From: Chryseobacterium sp. 18061
GTDB lineage: Bacteria > Pseudomonadota > Gammaproteobacteria > Enterobacterales > Enterobacteriaceae
Assembly (NCBI GenBank): GCA_902706205.1
Contig: CACSKA010000002.1
Span: 62,001 to 126,000 of the forward strand
DNA length: 64,000 bases
Reading direction: 5' to 3'
Translations under genes and position numbers: made by a program
The notes under the pieces: generated by a model
Told to the model about the DNA's origin: nothing
Seen by the model: only the letters and a program-made list of their open reading frames with translations
Database searches by the model: none
Part shown: one piece after another, positions 23,234 through 35,047 of the stretch
Numbering within the stretch: position 1 is the stretch's first letter
How the letters are laid out: every line of letters starts with the position of its first letter

Positions 23234-23845
23234 TTATTTACGCTGATCGTCCACCGTTACTCCTTTTGGCGGAGTAAAGGTAAATTTGGATGCGTCCACC
23301 GCGCCGTTCTGCTGGGACTTCAGTAAATAGCTGCTACGCTGATCGTCCTGCTCAATGGCGCTGAACTGATGAATGGTGCCATCGCGGCTCACGTTGATGG
23401 TGAACTCTTTCAGATTACCGTTGCTGCCTTTTGGGGTCAGCACAAAATCGTCACCGTTCTGCTTGATGTTGTACTGCTTCCAGTCGCTGGACTGGTTACG
23501 CGCAATCAGCATAAATGGTGTGTTGCTGGTTGCGTCTTTCAGCCAGGTCGCGGTTGCCTGTTCAACAAACGGGTTATAGAACCACAGCGTTTTACCATCG
23601 GAAACCAGAATGCTTTCATCCGGTTGCGTCATATGCCAGTTAAAGAGATTTGGACGCTTGACGGATAAATCGCCCTGTCCGTCCTGAACTGCATTACCGC
23701 TGCCATCGGTCACTTTCTGGGTAAAGCTGGCGTTGAAGCTGCTGACTTTATCCAGACGGCTTTTCAGGTCGCTAGCGGCATCAGCCCAGACGCTGCTGGC
23801 AACAAAACTGGTCAATAAGGCACAGGTGATGGCAAATTTTTTCAT
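23234..23845 (-). CDS. lolA: Outer-membrane lipoprotein carrier protein LolA
   Basis: Periplasmic chaperone that takes lipoproteins released by LolCDE at the inner membrane and passes them to LolB. The product is 203 residues from the ATG at 23845 ([11 protein letters not shown]), the E. coli length. The ATG two codons upstream sits directly against the AAGGA ribosome-binding site and is less likely. A signal peptide ends at VWA, giving mature [16 protein letters not shown]. The beta-sheet core includes [20 protein letters not shown]. The gene lies between ftsK and rarA, with two hairpins in the ftsK-lolA gap. Confidence 0.97.
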   Translation of the reverse strand: MKKFAITCALLTSFVASSVWADAASDLKSRLDKVSSFNASFTQKVTDGSGNAVQDGQGDLSVKRPNLFNWHMTQPDESILVSDGKTLWFYNPFVEQATATWLKDATSNTPFMLIARNQSSDWKQYNIKQNGDDFVLTPKGSNGNLKEFTINVSRDGTIHQFSAIEQDDQRSSYLLKSQQNGAVDASKFTFTPPKGVTVDDQRK

Positions 23846-23865
23846 CTTCATTCCTTAAATGCGTC

Positions 23866-23922
23866 ACTCCCGACGCGGGAGTCTCTTTGTTCCCACTGTA
23901 GGTAGAGCATCTACAGGGGAAC
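23866..23922 (-). other. Two tandem hairpins between ftsK and lolA
   Basis: Hairpin 1: ACTCCCG/CGGGAGT, 3-base loop (23866-23882). Hairpin 2: GTTCCC-a-CTGTAG pairs with CTACAG-GGGAAC across a 9-base loop (23889-23922). The second is an unusually strong 12-bp stem just past ftsK, without a U-run; the first sits just upstream of the lolA ribosome-binding site. Confidence 0.5.
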
Positions 23923-23974
23923 AGGAGAAAATACTGATTTTTTGGCTATTTACGCAACTTTTCAAACGCTACGT

Positions 23975-26900
23975 TTAATCAAACGGAGGCGGAGCCAGTA
24001 CTTCACGGTTGCCGTTATGGCCGGCTTCGCTGACGATCCCCTGCGCTTCCATCTGCTCGATGATTCGCGCGGCACGGTTATAACCGATGCGGAACTGACG
24101 CTGTACGCCAGAAATAGAGGCCTTCCGTTTTTCGGTCACAAACTTCACAGCCTGATCGAACAGCTGGTCTAGCTCTTCACCGTTGTCCAGACCGGCTGAA
24201 CCGCCCTCACTTTCGCTATCGGAGGTAATACCGTCGACGTACTGAGGACGACCGCGCGCTTTCCAGTCCTGAACTACGGCGTGGACTTCCTGGTCACGAA
24301 CGAATGCGCCGTGCACACGCGTCGGTGCCGAGCTGGAATTCGGCCCGGAGTAGAGCATGTCACCCATACCGAGCAGTGATTCCGCGCCGCCCTGATCGAG
24401 AATGGTACGGGAGTCAATTTTGCTCGACACGGTAAAGGCGATACGGGTCGGGATGTTCGCTTTGATAAGACCGGTAATCACGTCAACCGACGGACGCTGT
24501 GTCGCCAGCACCAGGTGAATACCGGCGGCACGTGCTTTCTGCGCCAGGCGGGCGATTAACTCTTCCACCTTTTTACCAACCGTCATCATCAGGTCAGCGA
24601 ACTCATCAACCAGCACCACAATGTACGGCAGTTTTTCCAGCGTTGGATGCACCGCATCCATGCTGTCACCCGGTTTCCAGTAAGGATCCGGAATCGGACG
24701 GCCCATCTGTGCGGCCTGAGCAATCTTCTCGTTATAACCTGCGAGATTACGCACACCAAGCGCTGACATCAGCTTATAACGACGTTCCATTTCATTGACG
24801 CTCCAGCGCAGAGCGTTGGCAGCATCCTTCATATCTGTCACGACTTCCGTCAGCAGATGTGGAATACCTTCATAAACTGAGAGCTCCAGCATTTTTGGGT
24901 CGATCATGATGAAGCGCACATCTTCCGGCGTTGCCTTATAGAGCATACTGAGGATCATGGCGTTCACGCCGACAGACTTACCGGAACCGGTCGTACCGGC
25001 TACCAGCAAGTGAGGCATTTTCGCCAGGTCAGCAATCACCGGCTCACCCGCAATGTCTTTCCCGAGCACGATAGTCAGCGGGGATGGGCTTTCGCGGAAT
25101 TTCGCGCAGTCCAGCACTTCTCGAAGGTAAACGGTCTGCCGTTTTTTGTTTGGCAGTTCCAGGCCCACATACGGCTTGCCCGGAATAACCTCAACCACAC
25201 GCACTGCGACGGTCGACAACGAACGCGCCAGGTCACGAGAGAGGTTAGAAATACGCGCGGCTTTCACGCCTGGTGCCAGATTCAGCTCGAAACGGGTGAT
25301 GACCGGGCCCGGCGAATAGTTCACGACGTCGGCCTTGATGCGGAAATCGGCCAAACGTGTTTCTACGAGGCGCGCGGTTTGCTCCAGCGCGAAGGTATCA
25401 ACCGGTTCGATTTCACTCGGCGGCTGAGTCAACAGATCCAGAGACGGTAATGGCGTAGTCGGTTTTTGCAACGGACGATTGTCACCGTTACGCATCAGCA
25501 GCGGGTGAATCAGGCTTTCCTGAGGCTGAGGCACCGGCTGTTGCTGAGGCTGCTGGTAGGCAGGTTGCGCCTGCGGCACTTGCTGCGGTTGTTGATATGC
25601 CTGCGGCTGCGGTTGTTGGTATGCCTGCGGCTGCGGTGCCATTTGCTGAGGTTGCTGGTAAGCCTGTTGTGGCTGTTCCGGCGCGGCACTCGGCGTAAAC
25701 AACGGTGCTTTCGGTGTATCATCAACCAGCGTTTTCATCGGTGAAAATTGATGGTCCGTCGGCGAGAACACATTCGCACCCTGCGGCTGTTCGCTGGAAT
25801 AACGTTGCTGCTGCGTGGCGGCGAACTGACGTGCCAGTTCGGCTTCTGCGACGGCATCTTCGTCTTCCGGCGTCTCATCGTAGCTGTTGTCTTCGTATTC
25901 TTGGCCATAGCGTTGCTGCTGGGTGGCAGCAAACTGACGAGCCAGCTCGTCCTGATGTAGCTCATCAATATCTTCATCGCCCATCAGCTCGTCAGACAGT
26001 TCTTCGGCCGGGCGCTGTGACGGAATTTTGATCCCAAATGAGGCCGAGGCAAGTTCACGACGCGTTGGTACACGCACAGGATTCGGGCGTGGAAGCTGCG
26101 GGCCAATGCCTGCTTTAACCTGCGGACGCGGCGCATCTGCCGGGCTGAACAACTGAGCAGCCGACGCAGCCGTTGCTGCAGCGGCTGCGGCACCGGTTAC
26201 CTGATGAACGCTAGCCGCGACGGAAGCAACCGCTGCCGCTGGGGCAACCGCGGCCAGTGGATCGACAATAGATGCAGACGGCGTTGGCATTGGTGTCGTT
26301 GGTTTCACGGTCGCCGGTTCCGGCGTTGGCTGATACCACGCTGCAAGTTGTTCACGTTCACGCGCACGCTTCTCTTCCACTTCTTCGAAATAGTAGAGCG
26401 GTGGGCGCTGCGGTTTAATTTCTTCTTCCGGCTCCAACGCCACTTCTGGCATCTGCGGAGCGTGCTCTACAGGCGGAATATATTCATGGGCGTGATACTC
26501 GGGTTCAGGTTGCTGCCAAGGCTGCTCAGACTGTGCGTACTGCTGCACTGGCACTGGTTGCGGATCCTGCCACAGTTCTTCGATAGAAGGCTGATGACGG
26601 AAGGCTTCTGGCTGAACATATTCTGGTTTCGCGACTGGTACCTGCGGCGGCCAATTGTCCGGAGACGGAGCAATAACCGGATCTGGCGTTTGCGGTGCAG
26701 GAACGGCCTGCCATTCCACACTCGGTGCAGCCATTTCGCCGCCGGAAACGGAAGGAGCAACCATCGCAGCGGATGCAGGTTCTGCCCATGCCTGAGTGGT
26801 CGCCATCGCAGCAGCCGCTGCGGCAACCGGTTCGGCAATGGAGTGACCGTTCATCAGCGGGTCGTTTTCATCCCAAACTGCCGGGCGGGTCGCGCTGTTG

Positions 26901-27832
26901 CCGGAGAAAAGAACATCGTCGGTATCAGGCTGCTGCGTTGCACTATTGCCAGAGAACAACACGTCATCGGCATCTGCGGCTTGACCACGAGCGCTATATT
27001 GAACTTCAACTTCGTCTTCATCCATTCGACGACCGGAGAACAACGCAGCGTCCGTTTTCCGCCCCATCGGGTTGCTAAACTTATCAGCAATGCGCTGACG
27101 ACGTGCCAGTGCACCGCGCAAAATACGGGCACGGCGCCCTTCTCTCTTCGGTTCTGCATCATGATCTTCTTCGTCATCTTCGTACTCTTCATCGTCGATC
27201 CACGAATCGTCGCGACGGGTACGGTTACTGGCGAAGGTCAGAATATTGAGGATCCAGTTACCGATTTTCTCGGCAATGCTGACCCAGGACCAGCCGGTGA
27301 ACAGCGTCAGTCCTGCAGCCCAAATGCAAAGCAAGGTAAGCGTACCGCCGCTGCTGTGCAGCATGGGTTGCAATGCGGTGCTGAGCAGACTGCCAATAAC
27401 GCCACCGGAGGCGAAATACCAGATATCATCTGCGTTGATAGCGGCAAGTCCACACATGGTGAGGATCATCGCAAGCACGCCAATTAGACGTAGCGCTACT
27501 GCAAAATAATCAACGTATTCGTCACTTTCACGATGCTTATACGCGAACCAGCAGGCACCGATAATCATTACGGGCAAGGTGTATGCCATTACGCCAAAAA
27601 TGAAAAACAGCGTATCCGCAAGCCATGCACCCGGCATTCCGCCAAGATTATGAATCGGTTCGTGCCAGGCGGTTTGTGACCAACTGGGATCGGAAGGATT
27701 AAAGCTTAGTAGTGCTGCCATCAGCCAGATGGCAAAAAGGGAACAGAGGATCAGGAACGCTTCAAGAAGACGGCGCCCGCTGCTTAATCTGTTAATCGTT
27801 ACTTCTTTTTCTTCAGTGTATTCCTGGCTCAA
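23975..27832 (-). CDS. ftsK: DNA translocase FtsK
   Basis: Essential division protein: the N-terminal membrane domain belongs to the divisome and the C-terminal motor pumps chromosome DNA toward dif for XerCD dimer resolution. I place the start at TTG 27832 (then SQEYTEEKE), with GGAG eight bases upstream as in E. coli; the GTG at 27841 has no spacing for it. The product is 1285 residues against 1329 in E. coli. Four membrane segments occupy residues 20-200. A long Pro/Gln/Ala-rich linker (about 200-770) with internal duplications follows. The motor has Walker [11 protein letters not shown] and Walker [13 protein letters not shown], then the C-terminal winged-helix gamma domain ([19 protein letters not shown]). 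Confidence 0.97.
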   Translation of the reverse strand: MSQEYTEEKEVTINRLSSGRRLLEAFLILCSLFAIWLMAALLSFNPSDPSWSQTAWHEPIHNLGGMPGAWLADTLFFIFGVMAYTLPVMIIGACWFAYKHRESDEYVDYFAVALRLIGVLAMILTMCGLAAINADDIWYFASGGVIGSLLSTALQPMLHSSGGTLTLLCIWAAGLTLFTGWSWVSIAEKIGNWILNILTFASNRTRRDDSWIDDEEYEDDEEDHDAEPKREGRRARILRGALARRQRIADKFSNPMGRKTDAALFSGRRMDEDEVEVQYSARGQAADADDVLFSGNSATQQPDTDDVLFSGNSATRPAVWDENDPLMNGHSIAEPVAAAAAAMATTQAWAEPASAAMVAPSVSGGEMAAPSVEWQAVPAPQTPDPVIAPSPDNWPPQVPVAKPEYVQPEAFRHQPSIEELWQDPQPVPVQQYAQSEQPWQQPEPEYHAHEYIPPVEHAPQMPEVALEPEEEIKPQRPPLYYFEEVEEKRAREREQLAAWYQPTPEPATVKPTTPMPTPSASIVDPLAAVAPAAAVASVAASVHQVTGAAAAAATAASAAQLFSPADAPRPQVKAGIGPQLPRPNPVRVPTRRELASASFGIKIPSQRPAEELSDELMGDEDIDELHQDELARQFAATQQQRYGQEYEDNSYDETPEDEDAVAEAELARQFAATQQQRYSSEQPQGANVFSPTDHQFSPMKTLVDDTPKAPLFTPSAAPEQPQQAYQQPQQMAPQPQAYQQPQPQAYQQPQQVPQAQPAYQQPQQQPVPQPQESLIHPLLMRNGDNRPLQKPTTPLPSLDLLTQPPSEIEPVDTFALEQTARLVETRLADFRIKADVVNYSPGPVITRFELNLAPGVKAARISNLSRDLARSLSTVAVRVVEVIPGKPYVGLELPNKKRQTVYLREVLDCAKFRESPSPLTIVLGKDIAGEPVIADLAKMPHLLVAGTTGSGKSVGVNAMILSMLYKATPEDVRFIMIDPKMLELSVYEGIPHLLTEVVTDMKDAANALRWSVNEMERRYKLMSALGVRNLAGYNEKIAQAAQMGRPIPDPYWKPGDSMDAVHPTLEKLPYIVVLVDEFADLMMTVGKKVEELIARLAQKARAAGIHLVLATQRPSVDVITGLIKANIPTRIAFTVSSKIDSRTILDQGGAESLLGMGDMLYSGPNSSSAPTRVHGAFVRDQEVHAVVQDWKARGRPQYVDGITSDSESEGGSAGLDNGEELDQLFDQAVKFVTEKRKASISGVQRQFRIGYNRAARIIEQMEAQGIVSEAGHNGNREVLAPPPFD

Positions 27833-27856
27833 GAAAGGCACTCCAGGTCCTTGATG

Positions 27857-27896
27857 CTAAAACGGACAACAGCGCCGGGTCTCCCCGGCACTGTTG
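27857..27896 (-). terminator. lrp terminator
   Basis: A long stem CAACAG-c-GCCGGG/CCCGGC-a-CTGTTG with a 4-base loop (27867-27896), followed on the minus strand by TCCGTTTTAG, between lrp and ftsK. Confidence 0.75.
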
Positions 27897-27951
27897 CTGT
27901 ATGGATTAACAGGAGTGTAATCAACTTGCGTTGATTTTGCACCTGTTCCGT

Positions 27952-28446
27952 TTAGCGTGTCTTAATTACCAGACGATTACTCTGCTTGACCTCTTCCATA
28001 ACCACGTAGGTACGGGTGTCATTTACGCCTGGCAGGCGCAGCAGGGTTTCGCCTAACAGCTTACGGTACGCTGACATGTCAGGCACGCGGGTTTTCAACA
28101 GATAGTCGAAATCACCGGAGACCAAATGACACTCTTGAATTTCTTCAAGTTTTTGCACAGCGGAGTTAAATTGTTCAAACACATCCGGGGCGCCACGATT
28201 CAGAGTTATCTCAACAAAAACCAGCAGCGATGCATCCAGATAATGCGGGTTCAGCAGCGCGGTATAGCCCTGAATAAACCCTTGTCTTTCCAGCCGACGT
28301 ACACGCTCAAGGCAAGGTGTCGGAGAAAGTCCCACTCGTTTAGAAAGCTCGACGTTGGAAATTCGCCCATCCTTTTGCAATTCGTTCAAAATGTTACGAT
28401 CGATGCGGTCGAGATCTTTGCCTGGGCGCTTCTTGCTATCTACCAT
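27952..28446 (-). CDS. lrp: Leucine-responsive regulatory protein
   Basis: Global feast/famine regulator that responds to leucine and controls amino-acid metabolism, transport and pili. The product is 164 residues from the ATG at 28446 (MVDSKKRPGKDLDRID), essentially identical to E. coli with only isolated differences. The upstream in-frame extension to 28635 is noncoding leader. The N-terminal helix-turn-helix is GRISNVELSKRVGLSPTPCL; the C-terminal RAM ligand-binding domain runs from about residue 65. Divergent from trxB across a long leader region. E. coli lrp represses itself. Confidence 0.98.
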   Translation of the reverse strand: MVDSKKRPGKDLDRIDRNILNELQKDGRISNVELSKRVGLSPTPCLERVRRLERQGFIQGYTALLNPHYLDASLLVFVEITLNRGAPDVFEQFNSAVQKLEEIQECHLVSGDFDYLLKTRVPDMSAYRKLLGETLLRLPGVNDTRTYVVMEEVKQSNRLVIKTR

Positions 28447-29964
<1,518 letters not shown>

Positions 29965-29992
29965 TCTTTACAAGTCAGTAACAAAGGTAAAG

Positions 29993-30021
29993 AAGGCGAC
30001 GATAAGTCGCCTTTATTTTTT
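29993..30021 (+). terminator. trxB terminator
   Basis: AAGGCGAC/GTCGCCTT stem with a 5-base loop, then TATTTTTT, 29 bases past the trxB stop. Confidence 0.9.
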
Positions 30022-30079
30022 CCCCGATGTAACATTGCTATGCCTAATGATCTCTAATAAGACACCTGCTAAGCACGCA

Positions 30080-31846
30080 ATGAATAAAACCCGTCAACAA
30101 GAGCTTACCCGCTGGTTAAAACAGCAAAGCATTTTCTCCCGCCGATGGCTGATGCTTTCTCGTCTGCTCGGTGCGGTCAGCGGAGTGCTGATCATCGCCC
30201 AAGCCTGGCTTCTGGCCAAAATCCTGCACCACATGATTATGGAGAACATTCCTCGGGAAGCGCTGCTGCTGCCTTTTGTCATGCTGGTTCTGGTCTTTAT
30301 CCTGCGCGCGTGGGTGGTCTGGCTGCGAGAACGGGTGGGTTTCCATGCCGGGCAGCATATTCGTTTTGAGATCCGAAAAACGGTACTCGACCGCCTACAA
30401 CAAGCGGGTCCGGCGTGGATCCAGGGTAAACCTGCGGGCAGTTGGGCGACGTTGATTCTTGAACAAATCGACGACATGCATGATTACTATGCCCGTTATC
30501 TGCCGCAGATGGCGCTGGCAGCGACCGTGCCGCTGCTTATCGTTATCGCGATTTTCCCGTCTAACTGGGCTGCCGCGCTAATTCTGCTGTGCACCGCCCC
30601 ACTGATCCCGATGTTTATGGCTCTGGTTGGGATGGGTGCCGCCGATGCCAACCGTCGTAATTTCCAGGCACTGGCAAGACTGAGTGGCCATTTCCTCGAC
30701 CGCCTGCGCGGGATGGATACCTTACGTATTTTCGGACGCGGTGAAGCGGAAACCGACACTATTCGTCAGGCTTCCGAAAGTTTCCGCCAGCGCACGATGG
30801 AAGTTCTGCGACTCGCTTTCCTCTCCTCTGGCGTTCTGGAATTTTTCACTTCGCTTTCGATTGCCGTTGTCGCCGTTTACTTTGGTTTCTCCTATCTTGG
30901 CCAGCTGAATTTTGGCAGCTATGGCACGACAGTCACCTTAATGTCAGGCTTTTTGGCACTGATCCTGGCTCCGGAATTCTTCCAGCCGTTGCGTGATTTG
31001 GGTGCGTTTTATCATGCCAAAGCGCAGGCAGTGGGTGCCGCCGACAGTCTGAAAACCTTCCTTGAAGCGCCACTGGCACAGCCTGAGCGTGGCAGCGTCA
31101 CGCCAGATGAAACTCAAAATGTGAGCCTTGAAGCGCAGGGGCTGCTGATTAAATCGCCGGAAGGTAAAATCCTCGCCGGACCGCTAGATTTCAGCCTCGC
31201 CGCTGGCGAGCGCGTGGTGCTGGTCGGCCAGAGCGGTTCGGGGAAAAGTTCCCTACTCAATACTCTGGCAGGTTTTCTGCCATACGACGGATCTTTGAAG
31301 GTGAGTGGGACAGAATTGCGTGACCTGGAACCTGACGCATGGCGTGGCCTATTGAGCTGGGTCGGACAAAATCCACAGCTTCCAGCGCATACGCTGCGTG
31401 AAAATGTGCTTCTGGCGAATCCAAAAGCCAATGAGGCGCAGCTGCAACACGCGCTCGACCGTGCCTGGGTGAACGAATTTGTCAGCCAGCTTCCGCAAGG
31501 GATTGATACGCCAGTCGGCGATCAGGCGGCCCGGTTGTCCGTCGGTCAGGCCCAGCGAGTGGCCGTGGCCCGTGCCCTGCTCTCTCCTTGCCGATTCTTG
31601 TTACTGGATGAGCCAGCCGCCAGTCTCGACGCGCACAGCGAACAGCGCGTTATGCAGGCTCTGACGGAAGCTGCAACCAACCAGACCACACTGATGGTCA
31701 CTCATCAGTTAGAAAACCTTGCCGAATGGGATGCCGTTTGGGTCATGCATCAAGGCCAAATCGTCGAGCAGGGTTCGTTTGCAGAGCTTGCTGAAGCACA
31801 GGGGCATTTTGCGCACCTGCTTTCCCATCGTCAGGAGGAAATTTAA
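30080..31846 (+). CDS. cydD: Thiol reductant ABC exporter subunit CydD
   Basis: Half of the heterodimeric CydDC exporter, which moves glutathione and cysteine to the periplasm and is needed to assemble cytochrome bd. The product is 588 residues from the ATG at 30080 (MNKTRQQELTRWLKQQ), equal to E. coli; the longest reading starts inside trxB and is discarded. Six membrane helices fill the first 320 residues. The ATPase domain has Walker A GQSGSGKSSLLN, Walker B LLLDEPAASLD and a non-canonical signature LSVGQAQR. The stop is immediately followed by the cydC ATG. Confidence 0.97.
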   Translation: MNKTRQQELTRWLKQQSIFSRRWLMLSRLLGAVSGVLIIAQAWLLAKILHHMIMENIPREALLLPFVMLVLVFILRAWVVWLRERVGFHAGQHIRFEIRKTVLDRLQQAGPAWIQGKPAGSWATLILEQIDDMHDYYARYLPQMALAATVPLLIVIAIFPSNWAAALILLCTAPLIPMFMALVGMGAADANRRNFQALARLSGHFLDRLRGMDTLRIFGRGEAETDTIRQASESFRQRTMEVLRLAFLSSGVLEFFTSLSIAVVAVYFGFSYLGQLNFGSYGTTVTLMSGFLALILAPEFFQPLRDLGAFYHAKAQAVGAADSLKTFLEAPLAQPERGSVTPDETQNVSLEAQGLLIKSPEGKILAGPLDFSLAAGERVVLVGQSGSGKSSLLNTLAGFLPYDGSLKVSGTELRDLEPDAWRGLLSWVGQNPQLPAHTLRENVLLANPKANEAQLQHALDRAWVNEFVSQLPQGIDTPVGDQAARLSVGQAQRVAVARALLSPCRFLLLDEPAASLDAHSEQRVMQALTEAATNQTTLMVTHQLENLAEWDAVWVMHQGQIVEQGSFAELAEAQGHFAHLLSHRQEEI

Positions 31847-33568
31847 ATGCGCGTTTTAGCCCCTTACCTGGCGTTATATAAGCGGCACAAATGGTTGCTC
31901 TCCCTCGGCGTTGTGCTCGCGATTATCACCTTGCTGGCCAGCATTGGCCTGCTGACGCTCTCCGGCTGGTTCTTGTCCGCCTCGGCCGCCGTCGGTTTTG
32001 CTGGCGCCTACACCTTCAACTATATGTTGCCTGCCGCGGGTGTACGTGGAGCCGCCATTATCCGTACCGCTGGACGCTATTTCGAGCGTCTGGTTAGCCA
32101 CGATGCGACCTTCCGCGTGTTGCAGCACCTTCGCGTATTTACGTTCAGCAAGCTGCTGCCGCTCTCCCCTGCCGGGCTGGCACGTTTTCGTCAGGGCGAA
32201 TTGCTCAACCGCGTAGTGGCGGATGTCGATACCCTCGATCATCTATACCTGCGTGTCATTTCCCCGCTGATTGGTGCGCTGGTCGTCATTCTGGTGGTCA
32301 CGTTTGGCCTGAGTTTCCTTGACCTGACGCTGGCGCTGACCCTCGGCGGCATTATGTTGCTGACGCTGTTCCTGCTGCCGCCGCTGTTTTACCGGGCCGG
32401 AAAGCCAGCCGGTGAGAACCTGACGCAGCTTCGTGGCGAATACCGCCAACAGCTTACATCCTGGCTGCACGGTCAGGCCGAACTGACAATATTCGGTGCC
32501 AGCAAGCGCTATCGCGAGCAGATGGAACAGACGGAGCTGAGCTGGCATGAGGCGCAGCGTCGTCAGTCCGAGCTGACAGCCCTTTCCCAGGCACTGATGC
32601 TGCTGATGGGGGCCGCGGCGGTCATTGTGATGCTATGGATGGCCGCAGGCGGCGTGGGCGGCAATAGCCAGCCAGGCCCGTTGATCGCGCTGTTCGTGTT
32701 CTGTGCGCTCGCCGCGTTTGAGGCGCTGGCCCCGGTGACTGGCGCATTCCAGCACCTTGGACAGGTAATGGCTTCCGCAGTACGGATAACAGAACTGACT
32801 GGACAACAAGCCGAAGTCACGTTCCCAGAGACTGTTTCTGAAGTACCGCAGCACGTGAGTCTTACCCTGAACAATGTCAGCTTCACCTACCCGCAGCAGA
32901 CTCAACCCGCGCTGGCGAATCTTAATGTGCGCGTCAATGCCGGAGAACATGTTGCGATTCTGGGCCGCACTGGCTGCGGTAAATCGACCTTGTTACAATT
33001 GCTGACCCGGGCGTGGGATCCTCAGAACGGTGAATTACTACTAAACGAGCAGCCAATTTCATCTATCGATGAAATGACACTGCGCCGCACCATGAGCGTG
33101 GTTCCACAACGCGTACACCTTTTCAGCGCTACCCTGCGGGATAACCTTCTGCTGGCAGCCCCGAACGCCACAGATGACGCACTGAGCGCTGTTCTTGTGC
33201 GTACCGGTCTGGAAAAACTGCTCGACGATGGCGGGCTCAACAGCTGGCTTGGTGAAGGTGGGCGTCAACTGTCCGGTGGCGAGCTACGCCGCCTGGCCAT
33301 TGCCCGCGCCCTGCTGCACGATGGGCCGCTAATGCTGCTCGACGAACCAACCGAAGGCCTCGACGCCACCACAGAAAGCCAAATTCTTGATTTACTAGCC
33401 GATGTGATGCGTGAAAAAACTGTGCTAATGGTGACCCATCGCCTGCGCGGGCTGGCACGTTTTGAGCAAATAATTGTGATGGACAACGGACAAATTATTG
33501 AGCATGGTAATCACGCAGAATTGCTGGCCCAACAGGGGCGCTATTACCAGTTCAGACAGCGTCTGTAG
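31847..33568 (+). CDS. cydC: Thiol reductant ABC exporter subunit CydC
   Basis: Partner of CydD in the heterodimeric thiol exporter. The 573-residue product has an N-terminal six-helix membrane domain and an ATPase domain with Walker A GRTGCGKSTLLQ, signature LSGGELRR and Walker B LMLLDEPTEGLD. It starts on the base after the cydD stop, so translation is coupled; the ribosome-binding site GAGGAAA lies inside the end of cydD. Both halves have well-preserved Walker motifs, but only CydC has a canonical signature. Followed after 47 bases by aat. Confidence 0.97.
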   Translation: MRVLAPYLALYKRHKWLLSLGVVLAIITLLASIGLLTLSGWFLSASAAVGFAGAYTFNYMLPAAGVRGAAIIRTAGRYFERLVSHDATFRVLQHLRVFTFSKLLPLSPAGLARFRQGELLNRVVADVDTLDHLYLRVISPLIGALVVILVVTFGLSFLDLTLALTLGGIMLLTLFLLPPLFYRAGKPAGENLTQLRGEYRQQLTSWLHGQAELTIFGASKRYREQMEQTELSWHEAQRRQSELTALSQALMLLMGAAAVIVMLWMAAGGVGGNSQPGPLIALFVFCALAAFEALAPVTGAFQHLGQVMASAVRITELTGQQAEVTFPETVSEVPQHVSLTLNNVSFTYPQQTQPALANLNVRVNAGEHVAILGRTGCGKSTLLQLLTRAWDPQNGELLLNEQPISSIDEMTLRRTMSVVPQRVHLFSATLRDNLLLAAPNATDDALSAVLVRTGLEKLLDDGGLNSWLGEGGRQLSGGELRRLAIARALLHDGPLMLLDEPTEGLDATTESQILDLLADVMREKTVLMVTHRLRGLARFEQIIVMDNGQIIEHGNHAELLAQQGRYYQFRQRL

Positions 33569-33615
33569 ACTACTATTCACTATTATTAGGCTTATCAGGC
33601 GTGGAGTTGTGAAGT

Positions 33616-34320
33616 ATGCGGCTGGTCCAGTTGTCACGTCATTCTATAACCTTTCCGTCGCCGGAAGGTGCCCTGCGCGAGCCTAACGGTTTGCTCGCGC
33701 TAGGTGGCGATCTTAGCCCAGCGCGACTGCTGATGGCCTATCAGCGGGGTATCTTTCCCTGGTTTTCACCCGGCGACCCGATTTTATGGTGGTCGCCTGA
33801 CCCTCGCGCCGTTCTGTGGCCTGACGCATTTCATGTCAGTCGCAGCATGAAACGGTTTCACAAATCGTCCCCTTTTCGTATCACGTTAAATCACGCTTTC
33901 GGCCAGGTGATTGAAGGTTGCGCCGCCGATCGCGATGAAGGCACGTGGATTACCGAAAGCATTGTGCAGGCCTACCATCGTCTGCATGAGCTGGGACACG
34001 CGCATTCGGTTGAGGTATGGCTGGGAAGCGAACTGGTCGGCGGCATGTACGGCGTGGCGCAAGGCGCGCTGTTCTGTGGCGAGTCGATGTTCAGCAGAGC
34101 GGAAAATGCCTCAAAAAGCGCACTGATGGTTTTCTCGCAGACGTTTGCAGCTCAGGGCGGAAAGCTGATGGATTGTCAGGTGCTGAATAATCATACAGAA
34201 TCGCTGGGTGCGATTGAAATTCCCCGCCGCGAGTACCTGGAATACCTCGCAGACTTACGCACGCAGCCCCTGCCTGGGCACTTTTGGGTCCCTCGCACGC
34301 TCTTTTTACCCACAGTGTAA
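33616..34320 (+). CDS. aat: Leucyl/phenylalanyl-tRNA-protein transferase
   Basis: Adds Leu or Phe from charged tRNA to proteins with N-terminal Arg or Lys, making them N-degron substrates for ClpS-ClpAP. The 234-residue product, same length as E. coli, begins [19 protein letters not shown] and shows the family core [25 protein letters not shown]. It lies downstream of cydDC. The other players of the same pathway, clpA and clpS, lie 3 kb away, beyond infA and the autotransporter gene, giving a functional cluster. Confidence 0.97.
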   Translation: MRLVQLSRHSITFPSPEGALREPNGLLALGGDLSPARLLMAYQRGIFPWFSPGDPILWWSPDPRAVLWPDAFHVSRSMKRFHKSSPFRITLNHAFGQVIEGCAADRDEGTWITESIVQAYHRLHELGHAHSVEVWLGSELVGGMYGVAQGALFCGESMFSRAENASKSALMVFSQTFAAQGGKLMDCQVLNNHTESLGAIEIPRREYLEYLADLRTQPLPGHFWVPRTLFLPTV

Positions 34321-34347
34321 ATGTTTTCGGCACATTCATTGTCAAGG

Positions 34348-34356
34348 TGATATAAT
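34348..34356 (+). promoter_or_regulatory. Extended -10 promoter upstream of infA
   Basis: TGATATAAT is an extended -10 element (TGn plus TATAAT). It lies 240 bases before infA, just past aat, comparable with the distal infA promoter of E. coli. No good -35 is seen. Confidence 0.5.
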
Positions 34357-34595
34357 TGCCTCGGAAGTCGTTTCTGCCTGTTGCCCCGCCATCGTTTCAG
34401 GAATATCCCCTATACGTTTGCGCTCGTCATACAGTCTCTGTGTATGACAGACGGGTAATGCGCAAAAACGATCTCTTTTTACCCTGCACACCGGCATTAG
34501 GCCGAAAGATGACGGGTAAATCTTTACTTAATTGCTGAATTTCGGCATTATCTTGCCGGTTCAAAACTATGGTAGTGATACCCCCCGAGGACTAG

Positions 34596-34814
<219 letters not shown>

Positions 34815-34847
34815 TTGACCTCATGCCGAAAGGCAAGTAGTACGCTG

Positions 34848-34875
34848 AAAGGCCAGGATAATTCCTGGCCTTTTT
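34848..34875 (+). terminator. infA terminator
   Basis: AAAGGCCAGGA/TCCTGGCCTTTTT hairpin with a 4-base loop, 33 bases past infA. Confidence 0.92.
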
Positions 34876-35003
34876 CATTACCCCGCATTAGCGACAAGGC
34901 AACACTTGATGATCACCCATCAAAATCATAACGTGTTGTTATGATTTAATTTATTTCATCATGCAATTAACATTTTTGAAATAAAACATTCACAATCAAT
35001 TTC

Positions 35004-35009
35004 TATAAT
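35004..35009 (+). promoter_or_regulatory. Possible -10 element of the phosphatase-autotransporter gene
   Basis: A perfect TATAAT 38 bases upstream of the likely TTG start, at the end of a very AT-rich stretch (34900-35005). No good -35 is placed 17 bases upstream, so an activator may be required. Confidence 0.45.
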
Positions 35010-35047
35010 CCGCTCCCTGTTAACATCTAATGGCAAGGAGTGGTGTT

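Noticed and set aside
26204..27487. 427-residue plus-strand ORF inside ftsK
   Set aside because: Arg/Trp/Cys-rich translation antisense to the FtsK linker; no family likeness.
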